NCBI GenBank assembly: GCA_031261785.1
Contig: JAISIZ010000108.1
Span: 27,964 to 91,963 of the forward strand
Reading direction: 5' to 3'
Source: Mediterranea sp. (in: CFB group bacteria)
GTDB lineage: Bacteria; Bacteroidota; Bacteroidia; Bacteroidales; Bacteroidaceae
Length of the DNA stretch: 64,000 bases
Part shown: positions 44,551 through 53,563 of the stretch, in pieces
Numbering within the stretch: the stretch's first letter is position 1
Layout of the letters: the number at the start of each line of letters is the position of its first letter
Translations under genes and position numbers: made by a program
Notes under the pieces: model-generated
The model's database searches: none
What the model was told of the DNA's origin: nothing
The model's input: only the letters and a program-made list of their open reading frames with translations

Positions 44551-45450
44551 TCAGCCTTTACGTTGATTGCCTAAATATTGTTCACGGATATATTCCTTTA
44601 TTCGTTCTTCGTCCCAACCCAATCTCTTCTTGATCTCGAAAACTTTGGCATCAGCAAGCGAACGATACCAGAATCCTTGCAGGAAATGCCACAAGAAGCC
44701 CTCCTTGCCATCCAAAAAACCCAAGCGAAAGATATATCGGTAAACGAAATACGCGAACGTTCTCCAGAACAAGGGCATCTTGACGTATTTCAGTTTATTT
44801 TTTCTCACCGCGCTGGAATGGCTACCCGGATTCATCGAGACGTCCTGTGGCAACAATCCATATTCCGTCATCAGCAAGTCAACCGCCTCTCGGGTGGCGT
44901 ATCCATTATGTTTTGTGGTCCACCACGTCAAGTCGTTGAGATTATCATCGAAAAACGGATTCTTCAGCTCTCCCACTACCCCTTCTGTTATTTGGATATG
45001 CTCGTCCATAAATCGCTCTTCACATACGCCATACTTCCGTTTAAACAGCCGAAGCAAAATTAGGGGAATAATACCATGCTTGATGTATCGTCCCATAAAA
45101 ATGCGTAAGCATGGAGCGGTAAAGCCGTTTATATCGGCAGGAATCTTGGGCAGCCTATCGTGCAGTTCATCAATCAGTTCGTCCGAAAGGTATTCGTCCG
45201 CATCCTGACGCCACACCCATTCGGTCGAGATGGGCAGATGATTCAATCCCCAATTGAATTGTCTGGAATAGTTCTCCCAAGCGTGTTGATACACCTTCGC
45301 TCCCAAACTTTCCGCAATCTCTACCGTCCCGTCTGTCGAGAAAGAATCCACCACGAATATTTCTTTGGCGAATTTCTTTGCGTTATTCAGGCAACGTTCT
45401 ATATGTATCTCTTCGTTATATGTCAGTATGATGACCGTTATGTCCAGCAT
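44551..45450 (-). CDS. GT2-family glycosyltransferase (WaaE/KdtX-like)
   Basis: 299 aa from the ATG at 45450, which follows the stop of the upstream acetyltransferase by 2 bp; a longer frame would run into that gene. It has LDITVIILTYNEEIHIERCLNNA, VVDSFSTDGTVEIAES and the acceptor motif WVWRQDADEYLSDELI. The W-x-QDADE form is typical of WaaE-like enzymes. The C-terminal part is amphipathic. It probably adds one of the last residues of the repeat unit. Confidence 0.88.
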   Translation of the reverse strand: MLDITVIILTYNEEIHIERCLNNAKKFAKEIFVVDSFSTDGTVEIAESLGAKVYQHAWENYSRQFNWGLNHLPISTEWVWRQDADEYLSDELIDELHDRLPKIPADINGFTAPCLRIFMGRYIKHGIIPLILLRLFKRKYGVCEERFMDEHIQITEGVVGELKNPFFDDNLNDLTWWTTKHNGYATREAVDLLMTEYGLLPQDVSMNPGSHSSAVRKNKLKYVKMPLFWRTFAYFVYRYIFRLGFLDGKEGFLWHFLQGFWYRSLADAKVFEIKKRLGWDEERIKEYIREQYLGNQRKG

Positions 45451-45452
45451 CC

Positions 45453-46007
45453 TTATCCTTCCTTGATCACTCTTTTTTTTAGGAACTTTGCGGGATTTCC
45501 ACCGACTACCGTCCATGGCTCCACGTCCTTAAATACGGCTGCACGCGCACCTACCACGGCACCTTCACCAATGGTGACGCCTGGGCCGACACAAGCTTCC
45601 GCCGCCACCCAAGCCCTGTCCCCGATTACGATAGGCTTTTCTATTTGCTCATGTCGAGGAGAAGAGATGTTGTGAGAAGCGGTACAAAGAAACGCACGTT
45701 TGGAAACCGTAACGTTAGCCCCAAGTGTTATTCTTGCGGGATTGTAACAATCCACTCCACCAGCGATGCAAGCATGCGCCTTCAATTCCAAATTCCAGGG
45801 CATGAATATACGGGCAGAGGGATGCACATAAGCGTTGTCCGCTATCTTGCAACCGAAACGACGCAAGAGAAAATGCTTCCACCCATTGAGCATCCATTTT
45901 GGGAATGGCCGATACAAAAGGTTCCATGTGATCTCCCAACCGAGACGTTTCAATTTCTCCGGACGCGTATACGGCGTCTCGAATTTAGCCTCATTCTCCA
46001 CTTTCAT
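45453..46007 (-). CDS. hexapeptide acetyltransferase, WcaF-like
   Basis: 184 aa. N-terminal helical part (LYRPFPKWMLNGWKHFLLRRFGCKIADN) then a left-handed beta-helix with hexapeptide repeats and the loop His (TASHNISSPRH), ending VVGGNPAKFLKKRVIKEG. O-acetylates a polysaccharide residue using acetyl-CoA. ATGA overlap with the YdjC-like gene upstream. Confidence 0.85.
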   Translation of the reverse strand: MKVENEAKFETPYTRPEKLKRLGWEITWNLLYRPFPKWMLNGWKHFLLRRFGCKIADNAYVHPSARIFMPWNLELKAHACIAGGVDCYNPARITLGANVTVSKRAFLCTASHNISSPRHEQIEKPIVIGDRAWVAAEACVGPGVTIGEGAVVGARAAVFKDVEPWTVVGGNPAKFLKKRVIKEG

Positions 46008-46786
46008 AAATTATTATTCCAGTTAATAAAACGATGTTTGTCTCTATTGATCATCTGGACAAAATGCAGCATATCACGATATTCGTCAGATCTCCATGCG
46101 TCTACATGTCCCGGGTGGACACCTATTTCTATGGTCGCTTCAGGTCGAAGCGATTCCATTTGTCGATTTATGGCTTCTCCCCAAAATATATCCATTTGAT
46201 TGGCAGGCATATAAAAATAATCTGTTGTCTCAAAGTTCTTCGCTATATACATATTAAAGAGAGAATTGAGTATTCCGGAGAGCGAAATCGTCGGCCTATG
46301 GACAAACATATTTTGCACCCGCCTGATTTTATAAATGCCTGTCCGTTTGACCACCTCTCTCATAGCCAACAGGAAAGCGGGGAATTTGTGCAAATGCCCG
46401 TGAGAGTCTAAATGAGAAATTTCTACCCCACTGTTTCGCAGCCGATTTATCTGATTCATCGTTTCAGAAACGATTTCACCGCTACGTATCCTTAGCGTCA
46501 AAGCCTTTTTCCTGACTTCTCTTGAGGGTAGAAATTGGGCGTAGTCGTCTACCAATGTCCTAATCTGATATGCAGGTGTAAGCGGAAGCAAACCATCAAC
46601 ATACGTTAAGTGCACACCAAAACTAAATTCGGGATGGTTCTTTGCGTATTCTATGGCCAATGCTGTCGCTGGCATATTGGGCATAATCGTGGCACTCGTT
46701 AGCGCCCCTTCATCAAAAAGCTCAATCGTTGCCTTTGTAGTTTCCTCGTCGTACCCAAAATCATCAGCGTGTAATATGATATTCAT
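46004..46786 (-). CDS. YdjC/ChbG-family carbohydrate deacetylase
   Basis: 260 aa from the ATG at 46786 (MNIILHADDFGYDEETTKA); a longer frame would overlap the ketosynthase gene. HADDFG provides the metal-binding Asp residues, and FGVHLTYVDGLLPL and ISHLDSHGHLHKFPA the metal-binding His residues. Family members remove acetyl groups from N-acetylated sugars such as chito-oligosaccharides. Here it may free an amino group for a different acyl chain (inference; see the adjacent acyl genes). Confidence 0.85.
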   Translation of the reverse strand: MNIILHADDFGYDEETTKATIELFDEGALTSATIMPNMPATALAIEYAKNHPEFSFGVHLTYVDGLLPLTPAYQIRTLVDDYAQFLPSREVRKKALTLRIRSGEIVSETMNQINRLRNSGVEISHLDSHGHLHKFPAFLLAMREVVKRTGIYKIRRVQNMFVHRPTISLSGILNSLFNMYIAKNFETTDYFYMPANQMDIFWGEAINRQMESLRPEATIEIGVHPGHVDAWRSDEYRDMLHFVQMINRDKHRFINWNNNL

Positions 46787-46803
46787 CGCGTCTTTCTCTA
46801 TAT

Positions 46804-47805
46804 TCAAAAGAATAAGACTATCCCTCCCCATGTATATCCAAGGCCCTGGGCTACGGAAAGTACTTTAGTGTTTTCCTTGATAGAACCATCCCGCAAGGCA
46901 TGCACCAATGCGATTGGGATCGTGGAAGAGACAGTATTCCCGCCATCTTCAAAGCAACAATAGTATTTCTCATCCGGTACCCTAAGTTTCTTTCGCTGCA
47001 GCCCTGCGATATATTTGTTCGCCTGATGGAATACGTGCAAGTCTATATCCTCTATAGTCAGTCCATTCTTGCTCAATACTTCAGCGGTTACTTCCGGTAT
47101 CCGCTCCAATGTGTAATTCAGGATCTCCGGCCCATTCATATAGAGATAATCCGAAGAATGCGGATTGCCAAAATCATCGTAAGACAAATCGTTCAATGCC
47201 GCCCGATTGCGCGCTCCACCGGTCTTGAGTATAAGATTGGAAGCTCCTTTCCCGTCGGTGCCAAAAGAAGAATCCCCAATCTTGGCGATGCCCTCCGTAC
47301 TTATCAGAGAGGCCGAAGCGCCATCACCAAAGATCGTGCGATTCCCTTTATCTCTCGGGTGTAAATACTTTGAATACGTTTCCGCCGTAAGCAACAGGAC
47401 ATTTTTTGCTATACCCGCCACGATCAAACCTTTTGCCACAGCAAGCGAAGCTATATATCCCGAACATCCCAAATTGATATCCAATACACCCATCTTGTTT
47501 GACAGTTGAAGCCTTTCTTGAATCAAGCAGGATGTAGTAGGTAAGATATAGTCGAAACTTTCTGAACAGAAGAGGCAAAAATCAATTTCTTCCCGCTCGA
47601 TCGAATACTGCGTGAATAAGTTCTCGGCAGCTTTTACAGCCAAATCTGCCGCAGTCTCGTTCTCCCCCGCTATATGCCTGAACTTAATCCCCAATTTCTT
47701 TTCTATTTTCTCTTCATTCCATTCGGGAAATTCCTTAGCCAAAGTAGCGTTATCTAATATATTCTCCGGCAAATAGTAAGAAATCCCTTTAATATATGCT
47801 TCCAT
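46804..47805 (-). CDS. beta-ketoacyl-ACP synthase III-like enzyme
   Basis: 333 aa of the FabH/KAS III thiolase fold. The Cys-His-Asn triad is visible: Cys114 (INLGCSGYI), His260 (HVFHQANKY) and Asn290 (EDGGNTVSST). It condenses an acyl-CoA with malonyl-ACP to give a 3-ketoacyl-ACP. It sits in an operon with its own ACP, malonyltransferase and reductase, so it likely serves the polysaccharide pathway rather than membrane lipids. Confidence 0.88.
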   Translation of the reverse strand: MEAYIKGISYYLPENILDNATLAKEFPEWNEEKIEKKLGIKFRHIAGENETAADLAVKAAENLFTQYSIEREEIDFCLFCSESFDYILPTTSCLIQERLQLSNKMGVLDINLGCSGYIASLAVAKGLIVAGIAKNVLLLTAETYSKYLHPRDKGNRTIFGDGASASLISTEGIAKIGDSSFGTDGKGASNLILKTGGARNRAALNDLSYDDFGNPHSSDYLYMNGPEILNYTLERIPEVTAEVLSKNGLTIEDIDLHVFHQANKYIAGLQRKKLRVPDEKYYCCFEDGGNTVSSTIPIALVHALRDGSIKENTKVLSVAQGLGYTWGGIVLFF

Positions 47806-47823
47806 TTCGGTTCTATTTTTATG

Positions 47824-48579
47824 TTACATTAAACAAAATCCACCATCTATCAGCAGATTTATACCCGTCACCCAACTCGAAGCGTCAGAAAGTAAATAAA
47901 TGACGCCATTAGCTATATCTTCGGGAGTTCCAACCCTTCTAAGCGGATATTTAGTATGTGCGGTTTCTACTACTCCTCCATCCGAGAAAGCAGTATCGAA
48001 TAATCCGGAAAGCTTAGTTGGAACCATTGCGGGACAAATGGTATTAACGCGCGTACCTTGTGAAGCCAATTCCAGCGCCGCACTTTTTGCGAATCCACTT
48101 AGTGCGCCTTTTGCCGCAGCATAAGAACTCTCTCCTGTATTCGTTACAAATACCCCTGACATCGACGCAATAAATACAATAGAGGCCTTCTTTACTAGTT
48201 TCTTCTTCCTCACAAGCATAGAAGTAAGCACAATTGGAGCTATTTCGTTCGTATTGACTATTTCTTCCAAAACAGATCGATCAATATACTTGACCGGGCA
48301 TAACTTCAATATACCTGCACTATGCACGTATCCATTGATAAGAGGCATTTCATCGACCAGATGTTCAATACCTTCTTGCGAAGACAAATCCGCCAAGATT
48401 GCGGAGTGTCCTGTGTTAACAAGCAAAGATAAAGTTTCGAATAACCGTTCCTTGTTTCTACCCGTAACAACAACCTTGGCTCCCATTTTCGCACACTCCA
48501 CAGCAATACCTCTTCCTATTCCGGAAGAGGCACCTGTAACGAGTATTGTTTTATTTTCTAATGAAAACGGATTGTACAT
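47824..48579 (-). CDS. short-chain dehydrogenase, FabG-like
   Basis: 251 aa from the ATG at 48579 (MYNPFSLENKTILVTG); upstream codons overlap the ACP gene. Rossmann motif TGASSGIG (15-22), catalytic Ser in IASMSG and YAAAK. As a 3-ketoacyl-ACP reductase it would use NADPH to produce a 3-hydroxyacyl-ACP. 18 bp before the ketosynthase. Confidence 0.87.
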   Translation of the reverse strand: MYNPFSLENKTILVTGASSGIGRGIAVECAKMGAKVVVTGRNKERLFETLSLLVNTGHSAILADLSSQEGIEHLVDEMPLINGYVHSAGILKLCPVKYIDRSVLEEIVNTNEIAPIVLTSMLVRKKKLVKKASIVFIASMSGVFVTNTGESSYAAAKGALSGFAKSAALELASQGTRVNTICPAMVPTKLSGLFDTAFSDGGVVETAHTKYPLRRVGTPEDIANGVIYLLSDASSWVTGINLLIDGGFCLM

Positions 48580-48586
48580 CGTTATA

Positions 48587-48814
48587 TCATTTAGACAGCG
48601 CCAGATTATACAAATCTTCAATCGTAGCACATTCACGAAGGTCCGCACCTGTAATACGCTTTTCAAGATTTTCATCAACCATGGCAATTATCGAGAGAGA
48701 AGTCAACGACCCCCATTCATCCAATGATTTAAAATCTGTTGTAGCAGTGAATTGATCAGCCGGAGTTTCATCAAACTCATCGGCAAAGGCTTTGATAAAA
48801 TCATTTAATTCCAT
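48587..48814 (-). CDS. acyl carrier protein
   Basis: 75 aa, acidic, four-helix ACP. The phosphopantetheine attachment site is Ser36 in DEWGSLTSLSI, at the start of helix II. The Trp-Gly before the Ser differs from the housekeeping 'GxDSL' motif and marks a specialised ACP. It lies between the malonyltransferase and the reductase (7 bp on each side). Confidence 0.88.
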   Translation of the reverse strand: MELNDFIKAFADEFDETPADQFTATTDFKSLDEWGSLTSLSIIAMVDENLEKRITGADLRECATIEDLYNLALSK

Positions 48815-48821
48815 AACTTTC

Positions 48822-49769
48822 CTATTTTAAATTGTTTATATTAATGCTGTATTCCTCATTGTATTCTTTCAAATTGGAATAATTCCATATCGAAGTAACG
48901 AGCTTGTCGGGACATATACGGCTAACTATTTTCTGCAACGTGTCATCAGTCCCTATTTCATAAAACTCGGTAACTCCATCTCTAAGCATGTTTTGGGTCA
49001 TCGAAGTCCATTGTACCCCATGTGTAATATGGAGAATCAGATTCTGACGAATCTCCTCTGGATCAATATGCCTTTCACCGTCCACGCACTGATAAACAGG
49101 TACGGTAGGCGTACCGAAAGGGGTCTTCTTTATTATTTCTCCAAGCTCAATTTCCGCTTCTGCCATATAAGGAGTATGAAAACTTCCGCTAATCATAAGT
49201 GGCACGGCTTTTTTAGCTCCTTCTTTCATAAATGCCTTGCAAGCCAATCGGATTCCCTTCTTCGAGCCAGAGATAACCACTTGGCCAGGCCCGTTGAAGT
49301 TCGCAAAATAGATCGGTTCACCAGTTTCGTCCCAGATTTCTTTAATTCGTTTATCTACATATTCATCGCTTAATCCAATCACGGCCCCCATAGCCGTAGA
49401 GTTTTTCTCACAAACTCGCTGTCCGATCGTAGCACGGTTTCTAACCAAGTTAAGCCCGTCTTCAAAGGAAATACATCCATTTATCACCAATGCCGCAAAT
49501 TCCCCAAGCGAATGACCGGCTACAACATCCGCCTTAACAGCGTCCTGTATGGTAGCGAGCACTGCTTCATAGAGAAATACGGCAGGTTGGGTATTCTTGG
49601 TTTCCAACAGCTCATCCTCTGTGCCATAAAACATCACATCGGATATTCGATGGCCTAAGTAGGTATTAGCTCTTTCGAACATCTCTCGTGCTTGGGAGAA
49701 ATTATCATATAAGGCCTTGCCCATCCCTTTCTTTTGGCAGCCTTGTCCAGGAAATATGAAAGCTTTCAT
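48822..49769 (-). CDS. ACP S-malonyltransferase
   Basis: 315 aa from the ATG at 49769 (MKAFIFPGQGCQ), the canonical family start. Nucleophile Ser87 in GHSLGE, the downstream His in SGSFHTPYM, and GQGCQ oxyanion loop are present. It loads malonyl from CoA onto the adjacent ACP. A second, dedicated copy inside a polysaccharide operon is unusual, as fabD is normally a housekeeping gene. Confidence 0.9.
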   Translation of the reverse strand: MKAFIFPGQGCQKKGMGKALYDNFSQAREMFERANTYLGHRISDVMFYGTEDELLETKNTQPAVFLYEAVLATIQDAVKADVVAGHSLGEFAALVINGCISFEDGLNLVRNRATIGQRVCEKNSTAMGAVIGLSDEYVDKRIKEIWDETGEPIYFANFNGPGQVVISGSKKGIRLACKAFMKEGAKKAVPLMISGSFHTPYMAEAEIELGEIIKKTPFGTPTVPVYQCVDGERHIDPEEIRQNLILHITHGVQWTSMTQNMLRDGVTEFYEIGTDDTLQKIVSRICPDKLVTSIWNYSNLKEYNEEYSININNLK

Positions 49770-49797
49770 TTTTACTTCATTTTGCAAATTAGATGCT

Positions 49798-50910
49798 TCA
49801 GTTAATTATGGTATCTCCGGTAGCTAAACGCATACGCCATTTATGGATATCATCGATTCCATCCACTTTGTTTGTCTGGAACCGGAAGCCCATATATGTA
49901 TCTCCCACATGGAAAAGCCCCAAGCGGCGGAGTTTTTTTTGCACCTTATCATTGGCAGAAGCGATTTGTACCCCATCTATATCATTGGGAAACGATTGTA
50001 TGGCCAACAATTGGATGTCCAATTCGGATAGTTGCACGTCTGGGAGAACTCCCCATTCCATCACTGATCCTAAATAGATATCTTTAAATTTTCCTCCACC
50101 CGCAGCTTCATTATACTCTATTTTGGTCATGAAAAAACCAATTACTTTATCCTTCTTTCGTATAAGAAAAAAATCCTTCTTATTACGAGAATCCATACTT
50201 AGGGTATAATTCAAGCTCCATTCAAACCATTTCTTATCATGAACTTCCATAAAAGACGATCCGTCATTTGCGGACATTTCGCTTATATTATCTGGAATTG
50301 CGATTGCACGCTCTACCGTTATGGAGCGATTTCTGAATTTCGTGAACAGAGCAAGCAGTGAGCGATGTATCCATAGTAGGCCATCCAAGACAACTGTAAT
50401 CGCAAACGTGGCTTTCGTGGCTTTCCCCTCATTCTTCAACACCGACTGGACAGCGCATCTACTCTTCCGTAAAAAGATGTATCGAGGCATCTTCAGGAGC
50501 TTATATTTAAGGATTCTATACATAGGAAGAGCCATTTGAGAAATGCCAGCTACAATCACATTCTTGGTTGGATGCAAATCCTTGATGTACATCAATAGCT
50601 CCGCACCCAGCCCGAACTTCCGATAATCATCTTGAACATACAGGTTAGAAGCCGATTGTGCGTGATATTCTATGCCATTTATGCTCAAACGTGACGAAAA
50701 GCAATTAACACATCCGGCAACGTCTCCATTTACGATAGCAAGTATCTGACAAACCTCCTTGTCCTTATGTCCTGAAGGATTATGAAAAAGAGCCAATTCA
50801 CCCTGCTTATTGATTGTATCGAGAATATGATATTTGTCTGTAAACGGGAGCTGTTTTTTAGTGCGCAACTCTTCGAACGTTCGAAAGTAGTATGATATAT
50901 TAGTTTGCAT
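49798..50910 (-). CDS. GNAT-superfamily acyltransferase-like protein
   Basis: 370 aa. The first half carries a GNAT acyl-CoA/ACP-binding loop (SNLYVQDDYRKFGLGAELLMYI); the second half looks like another GNAT-like fold ending LRRLGLFHVGDTYMGFRF. Double-GNAT proteins of this size act in surface-polysaccharide loci as acyl or aminoacyl transferases. Next to a full acyl-ACP set, transfer of the acyl chain to an amino sugar is my inference. Confidence 0.65.
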   Translation of the reverse strand: MQTNISYYFRTFEELRTKKQLPFTDKYHILDTINKQGELALFHNPSGHKDKEVCQILAIVNGDVAGCVNCFSSRLSINGIEYHAQSASNLYVQDDYRKFGLGAELLMYIKDLHPTKNVIVAGISQMALPMYRILKYKLLKMPRYIFLRKSRCAVQSVLKNEGKATKATFAITVVLDGLLWIHRSLLALFTKFRNRSITVERAIAIPDNISEMSANDGSSFMEVHDKKWFEWSLNYTLSMDSRNKKDFFLIRKKDKVIGFFMTKIEYNEAAGGGKFKDIYLGSVMEWGVLPDVQLSELDIQLLAIQSFPNDIDGVQIASANDKVQKKLRRLGLFHVGDTYMGFRFQTNKVDGIDDIHKWRMRLATGDTIIN

Positions 50911-50959
50911 AAAAATTTAGACTCTCTCTGAAATTTATCAGATGCCAGATTTGCAAGGA

Positions 50960-51559
50960 TTACTTTTCATCCCTATAATTATACCTGTATTTATTGTATT
51001 CCTCCTGCGGCAATCTCTCCGATCGTACAATACATGGAAATCCGAAAGCTATCGTATTTTCTGGAATATCTTTCATGACCAAACTTCTCGCACCTATAAC
51101 TGCCATTTGCCCTATTGTTACCCCGCCTCCTATATAAGAATCCGCACCAATAAATACTCCATCCTTTATTAGAATTGGCGATAACGAAGATTTCAAATTT
51201 CTCGTTCTTAAATCATGTCCACCGGGGATGATATGTACAAACGTTGAGATGCTGACGTAATCACCTATTGTAATAGAAGTGCGAGGTTTGATATATACGT
51301 AGTCGTCTATTGATGTATAATTGCCTATTTTAATGTTCCAAGGTATATAAATTGTAGCCTTGGGGGCTATATAACACCCTTTGCCTATTTGTGCGCCAAA
51401 AAGTCTCAACAGAAAAACTCGCCATCCTGAAAACATCTTTAAACTTGTTTTAAAGAACAAGCCATCCACGCATCGCCATAGTTGCAATTTCAGTTTTTCT
51501 TTCATGCCCATATTACTTGATTCACGATCAAGGGCAAACCACAATTCTTTCGTTTGCAT
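50960..51559 (-). CDS. hexapeptide acetyltransferase, WcaF-like (second copy)
   Basis: 199 aa. N-terminal helical part (LFFKTSLKMFSGWRVFLLRLFGAQIG), then left-handed beta-helix repeats (YIAPKATIYIPWNIKIGNYTS) with catalytic His in HIIPGGHDLRT. Same architecture as the protein at 45453-46007 but clearly diverged, so the glycan probably carries two different O-acetyl groups. Confidence 0.83.
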   Translation of the reverse strand: MQTKELWFALDRESSNMGMKEKLKLQLWRCVDGLFFKTSLKMFSGWRVFLLRLFGAQIGKGCYIAPKATIYIPWNIKIGNYTSIDDYVYIKPRTSITIGDYVSISTFVHIIPGGHDLRTRNLKSSLSPILIKDGVFIGADSYIGGGVTIGQMAVIGARSLVMKDIPENTIAFGFPCIVRSERLPQEEYNKYRYNYRDEK

Positions 51560-51580
51560 ATTCAGTTATCTTAGTATTTT

Positions 51581-52705
51581 CTATATATAAACGAATTCAG
51601 GCTTTTCATTTCGGTCTAATACCCATTCGTACAAGTGTTTCATTTTATTCGCTATCACATCTATCGAATAACATTGTTCCATCAAAGTTCGTCCCCGTTC
51701 GCCCATTGCTTTCAATTCATCTGTGGAACATAGGGCCGCATCCATTATCGCATTCGTAATAGCGTCTTGTTTATATTCTACCCACCAGCCACAACGATGA
51801 GTGTTCAAACTTTCCCACGGAGAACCTTTCGTCGCAATACATGGAATCCTACGCACAAGTCCTTCTAATACGACATTTCCCAGATTTTCAAATTCGCTTG
51901 GCATCGCTAATACAGATACAGAGGCTAACGCCTCATCTTTCTCTCGACCTGAAAGAAAACCCACAAAACGGACATTAGGAAGCCCCAGTCTCTTCGCTTC
52001 GTCTCTCAAAAAAGATTCATAGTGTTCGTCCCCCCCCCCTATTATCAACAGTTCGCTTTCGGGCAATTTATCTCTTAATGTGTTCCAAGCGTAAATTAAA
52101 CTCTCCACATTCTTTCGAGGAGATAAACGCCCAATATACCCCAATCGAAAGATACTATCTCGCTTATATGCAGCATACTCTTTTATCTCTACCGGGTTTG
52201 GAATAATCGCAATGGGGGAAGTCACACCCAGATTTCTACAATGCTGCATTTCCTCTTCACAAGTCACATGTACACACGCCGCTTTATTTAAGTCGTTCAA
52301 TAACCTTATTTTCAATGATAGTTTTTTCAAAAAGCCATTTGATTTATCCATATCTCGCGGATAGAGCATTCCTCTCGGTGTAACAAGATAAGGTTTCGCT
52401 TTCTGTTTAGCGGCATCTATCAAAGCGTATGTTATATAAAACCACACGCCTTGAGCGTGATAAATATCATAATCCCCAAGAGCTTTGATAAGTTTTTTCG
52501 ACTTAGGAAAATATAGTAATTTAGAATCCAGCGGCTTACTCGTAAAATGTGTAGGAATACGATCTCCAATAAGTTTCTTTGCGAGTGGATACATCAAAAC
52601 CTCCACCTCCACTCCTAAATGTTGCAATCCGCACAATGTATTGTACGTGCTCATGGCAGGGCCACCAGCGTTGACGTTCAAAGTTCCAGTATGTAATACT
52701 TTCAT
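51581..52705 (-). CDS. GT4-family glycosyltransferase
   Basis: 374 aa, GT-B fold. N-terminal glycine-rich acceptor loop (TGTLNVNAGGPAMSTYNTL), C-terminal donor domain with LGYIGRLSPRKNVESLIYAW and the EX7E motif region (ALASVSVLAMPSEFENLGNVVLEGL). Start overlaps the stop of the upstream GT2 gene (ATGA). Confidence 0.9.
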   Translation of the reverse strand: MKVLHTGTLNVNAGGPAMSTYNTLCGLQHLGVEVEVLMYPLAKKLIGDRIPTHFTSKPLDSKLLYFPKSKKLIKALGDYDIYHAQGVWFYITYALIDAAKQKAKPYLVTPRGMLYPRDMDKSNGFLKKLSLKIRLLNDLNKAACVHVTCEEEMQHCRNLGVTSPIAIIPNPVEIKEYAAYKRDSIFRLGYIGRLSPRKNVESLIYAWNTLRDKLPESELLIIGGGDEHYESFLRDEAKRLGLPNVRFVGFLSGREKDEALASVSVLAMPSEFENLGNVVLEGLVRRIPCIATKGSPWESLNTHRCGWWVEYKQDAITNAIMDAALCSTDELKAMGERGRTLMEQCYSIDVIANKMKHLYEWVLDRNEKPEFVYI

Positions 52706-53550
52706 GTGATATTCGTTTTATATTTGTTGCCAAAGAGTTTTCCCACAATGATATCTGGCATCAGATTAATAATGTATAAAAACAGACAATAGGACAGTGC
52801 ATTATACAGGCCAAAATGTTTTTTTCTGAAGTAGAAGTTAATGTTAGGGGGAGAACCTAAAGGAGAATGAAGAACTTTCAATCTGGGTATCAAGGAGTAT
52901 CCCCATTTTCTAACTCTACATATATCATTTTTGTATCCAGCCGCAACAGCAATTCTTGTTGTGAAAACCTTTATTCCGTGTTCAATTGCGGTTAACCCGT
53001 AGTCAACGTCACCCAAATCATGATGAAAAACAGGGTCTATAATGCCTATTTCATCGACCACATATTTAGGAATGAGTACGATGTTTCCATTCATATATTT
53101 AATTGATTGAGGAACATCGCTTTTCCTAATCTTTTTTTTTAGCTCATTGCTCCCACCGTATAGGATGGATTCTTTACTAAAATCTTCCACCAGTCCTGAA
53201 ACGATACACTGATATTCTCCATATCGTAGACATTCCATAAGTTCCTGGAAGAAAACTGGATATAACTCAATATCATCATTCAACCACAAATAGTATTCAT
53301 AGTTCCCTCGAATAGCTTCTGCCCAAGCTTTACGCATTCCACGACTCCAATACAAATTTCCGTCAGCTCTGATCACATTCACTTGTGGAAATTGCTTTCT
53401 AATAGCATCAGAAGTCTCATCCGTAGAGCCATCATCGACCAAATAGACCACGCATAGTGGTAGATGTTTGAACAAGGAAGACAGACATTGAATGGTCTTT
53501 TGCTTCCTATTGTGGCATGTAAGCAAGGCTGCAACTGAATCGCTATTCAT
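52702..53550 (-). CDS. GT2-family glycosyltransferase (rhamnosyltransferase-like)
   Basis: 282 aa: VAALLTCHNRKQKTIQCLSSL, VVYLVDDGSTDETSDAI and the LWLNDDIELYPVF acceptor/metal motif, close to rhamnosyl/galactofuranosyl-type GT2 enzymes. As dTDP-rhamnose genes are in this operon, a rhamnosyl donor is plausible (inference). Confidence 0.87.
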   Translation of the reverse strand: MNSDSVAALLTCHNRKQKTIQCLSSLFKHLPLCVVYLVDDGSTDETSDAIRKQFPQVNVIRADGNLYWSRGMRKAWAEAIRGNYEYYLWLNDDIELYPVFFQELMECLRYGEYQCIVSGLVEDFSKESILYGGSNELKKKIRKSDVPQSIKYMNGNIVLIPKYVVDEIGIIDPVFHHDLGDVDYGLTAIEHGIKVFTTRIAVAAGYKNDICRVRKWGYSLIPRLKVLHSPLGSPPNINFYFRKKHFGLYNALSYCLFLYIINLMPDIIVGKLFGNKYKTNIT

Positions 53551-53563
53551 AATGATCTAATCG

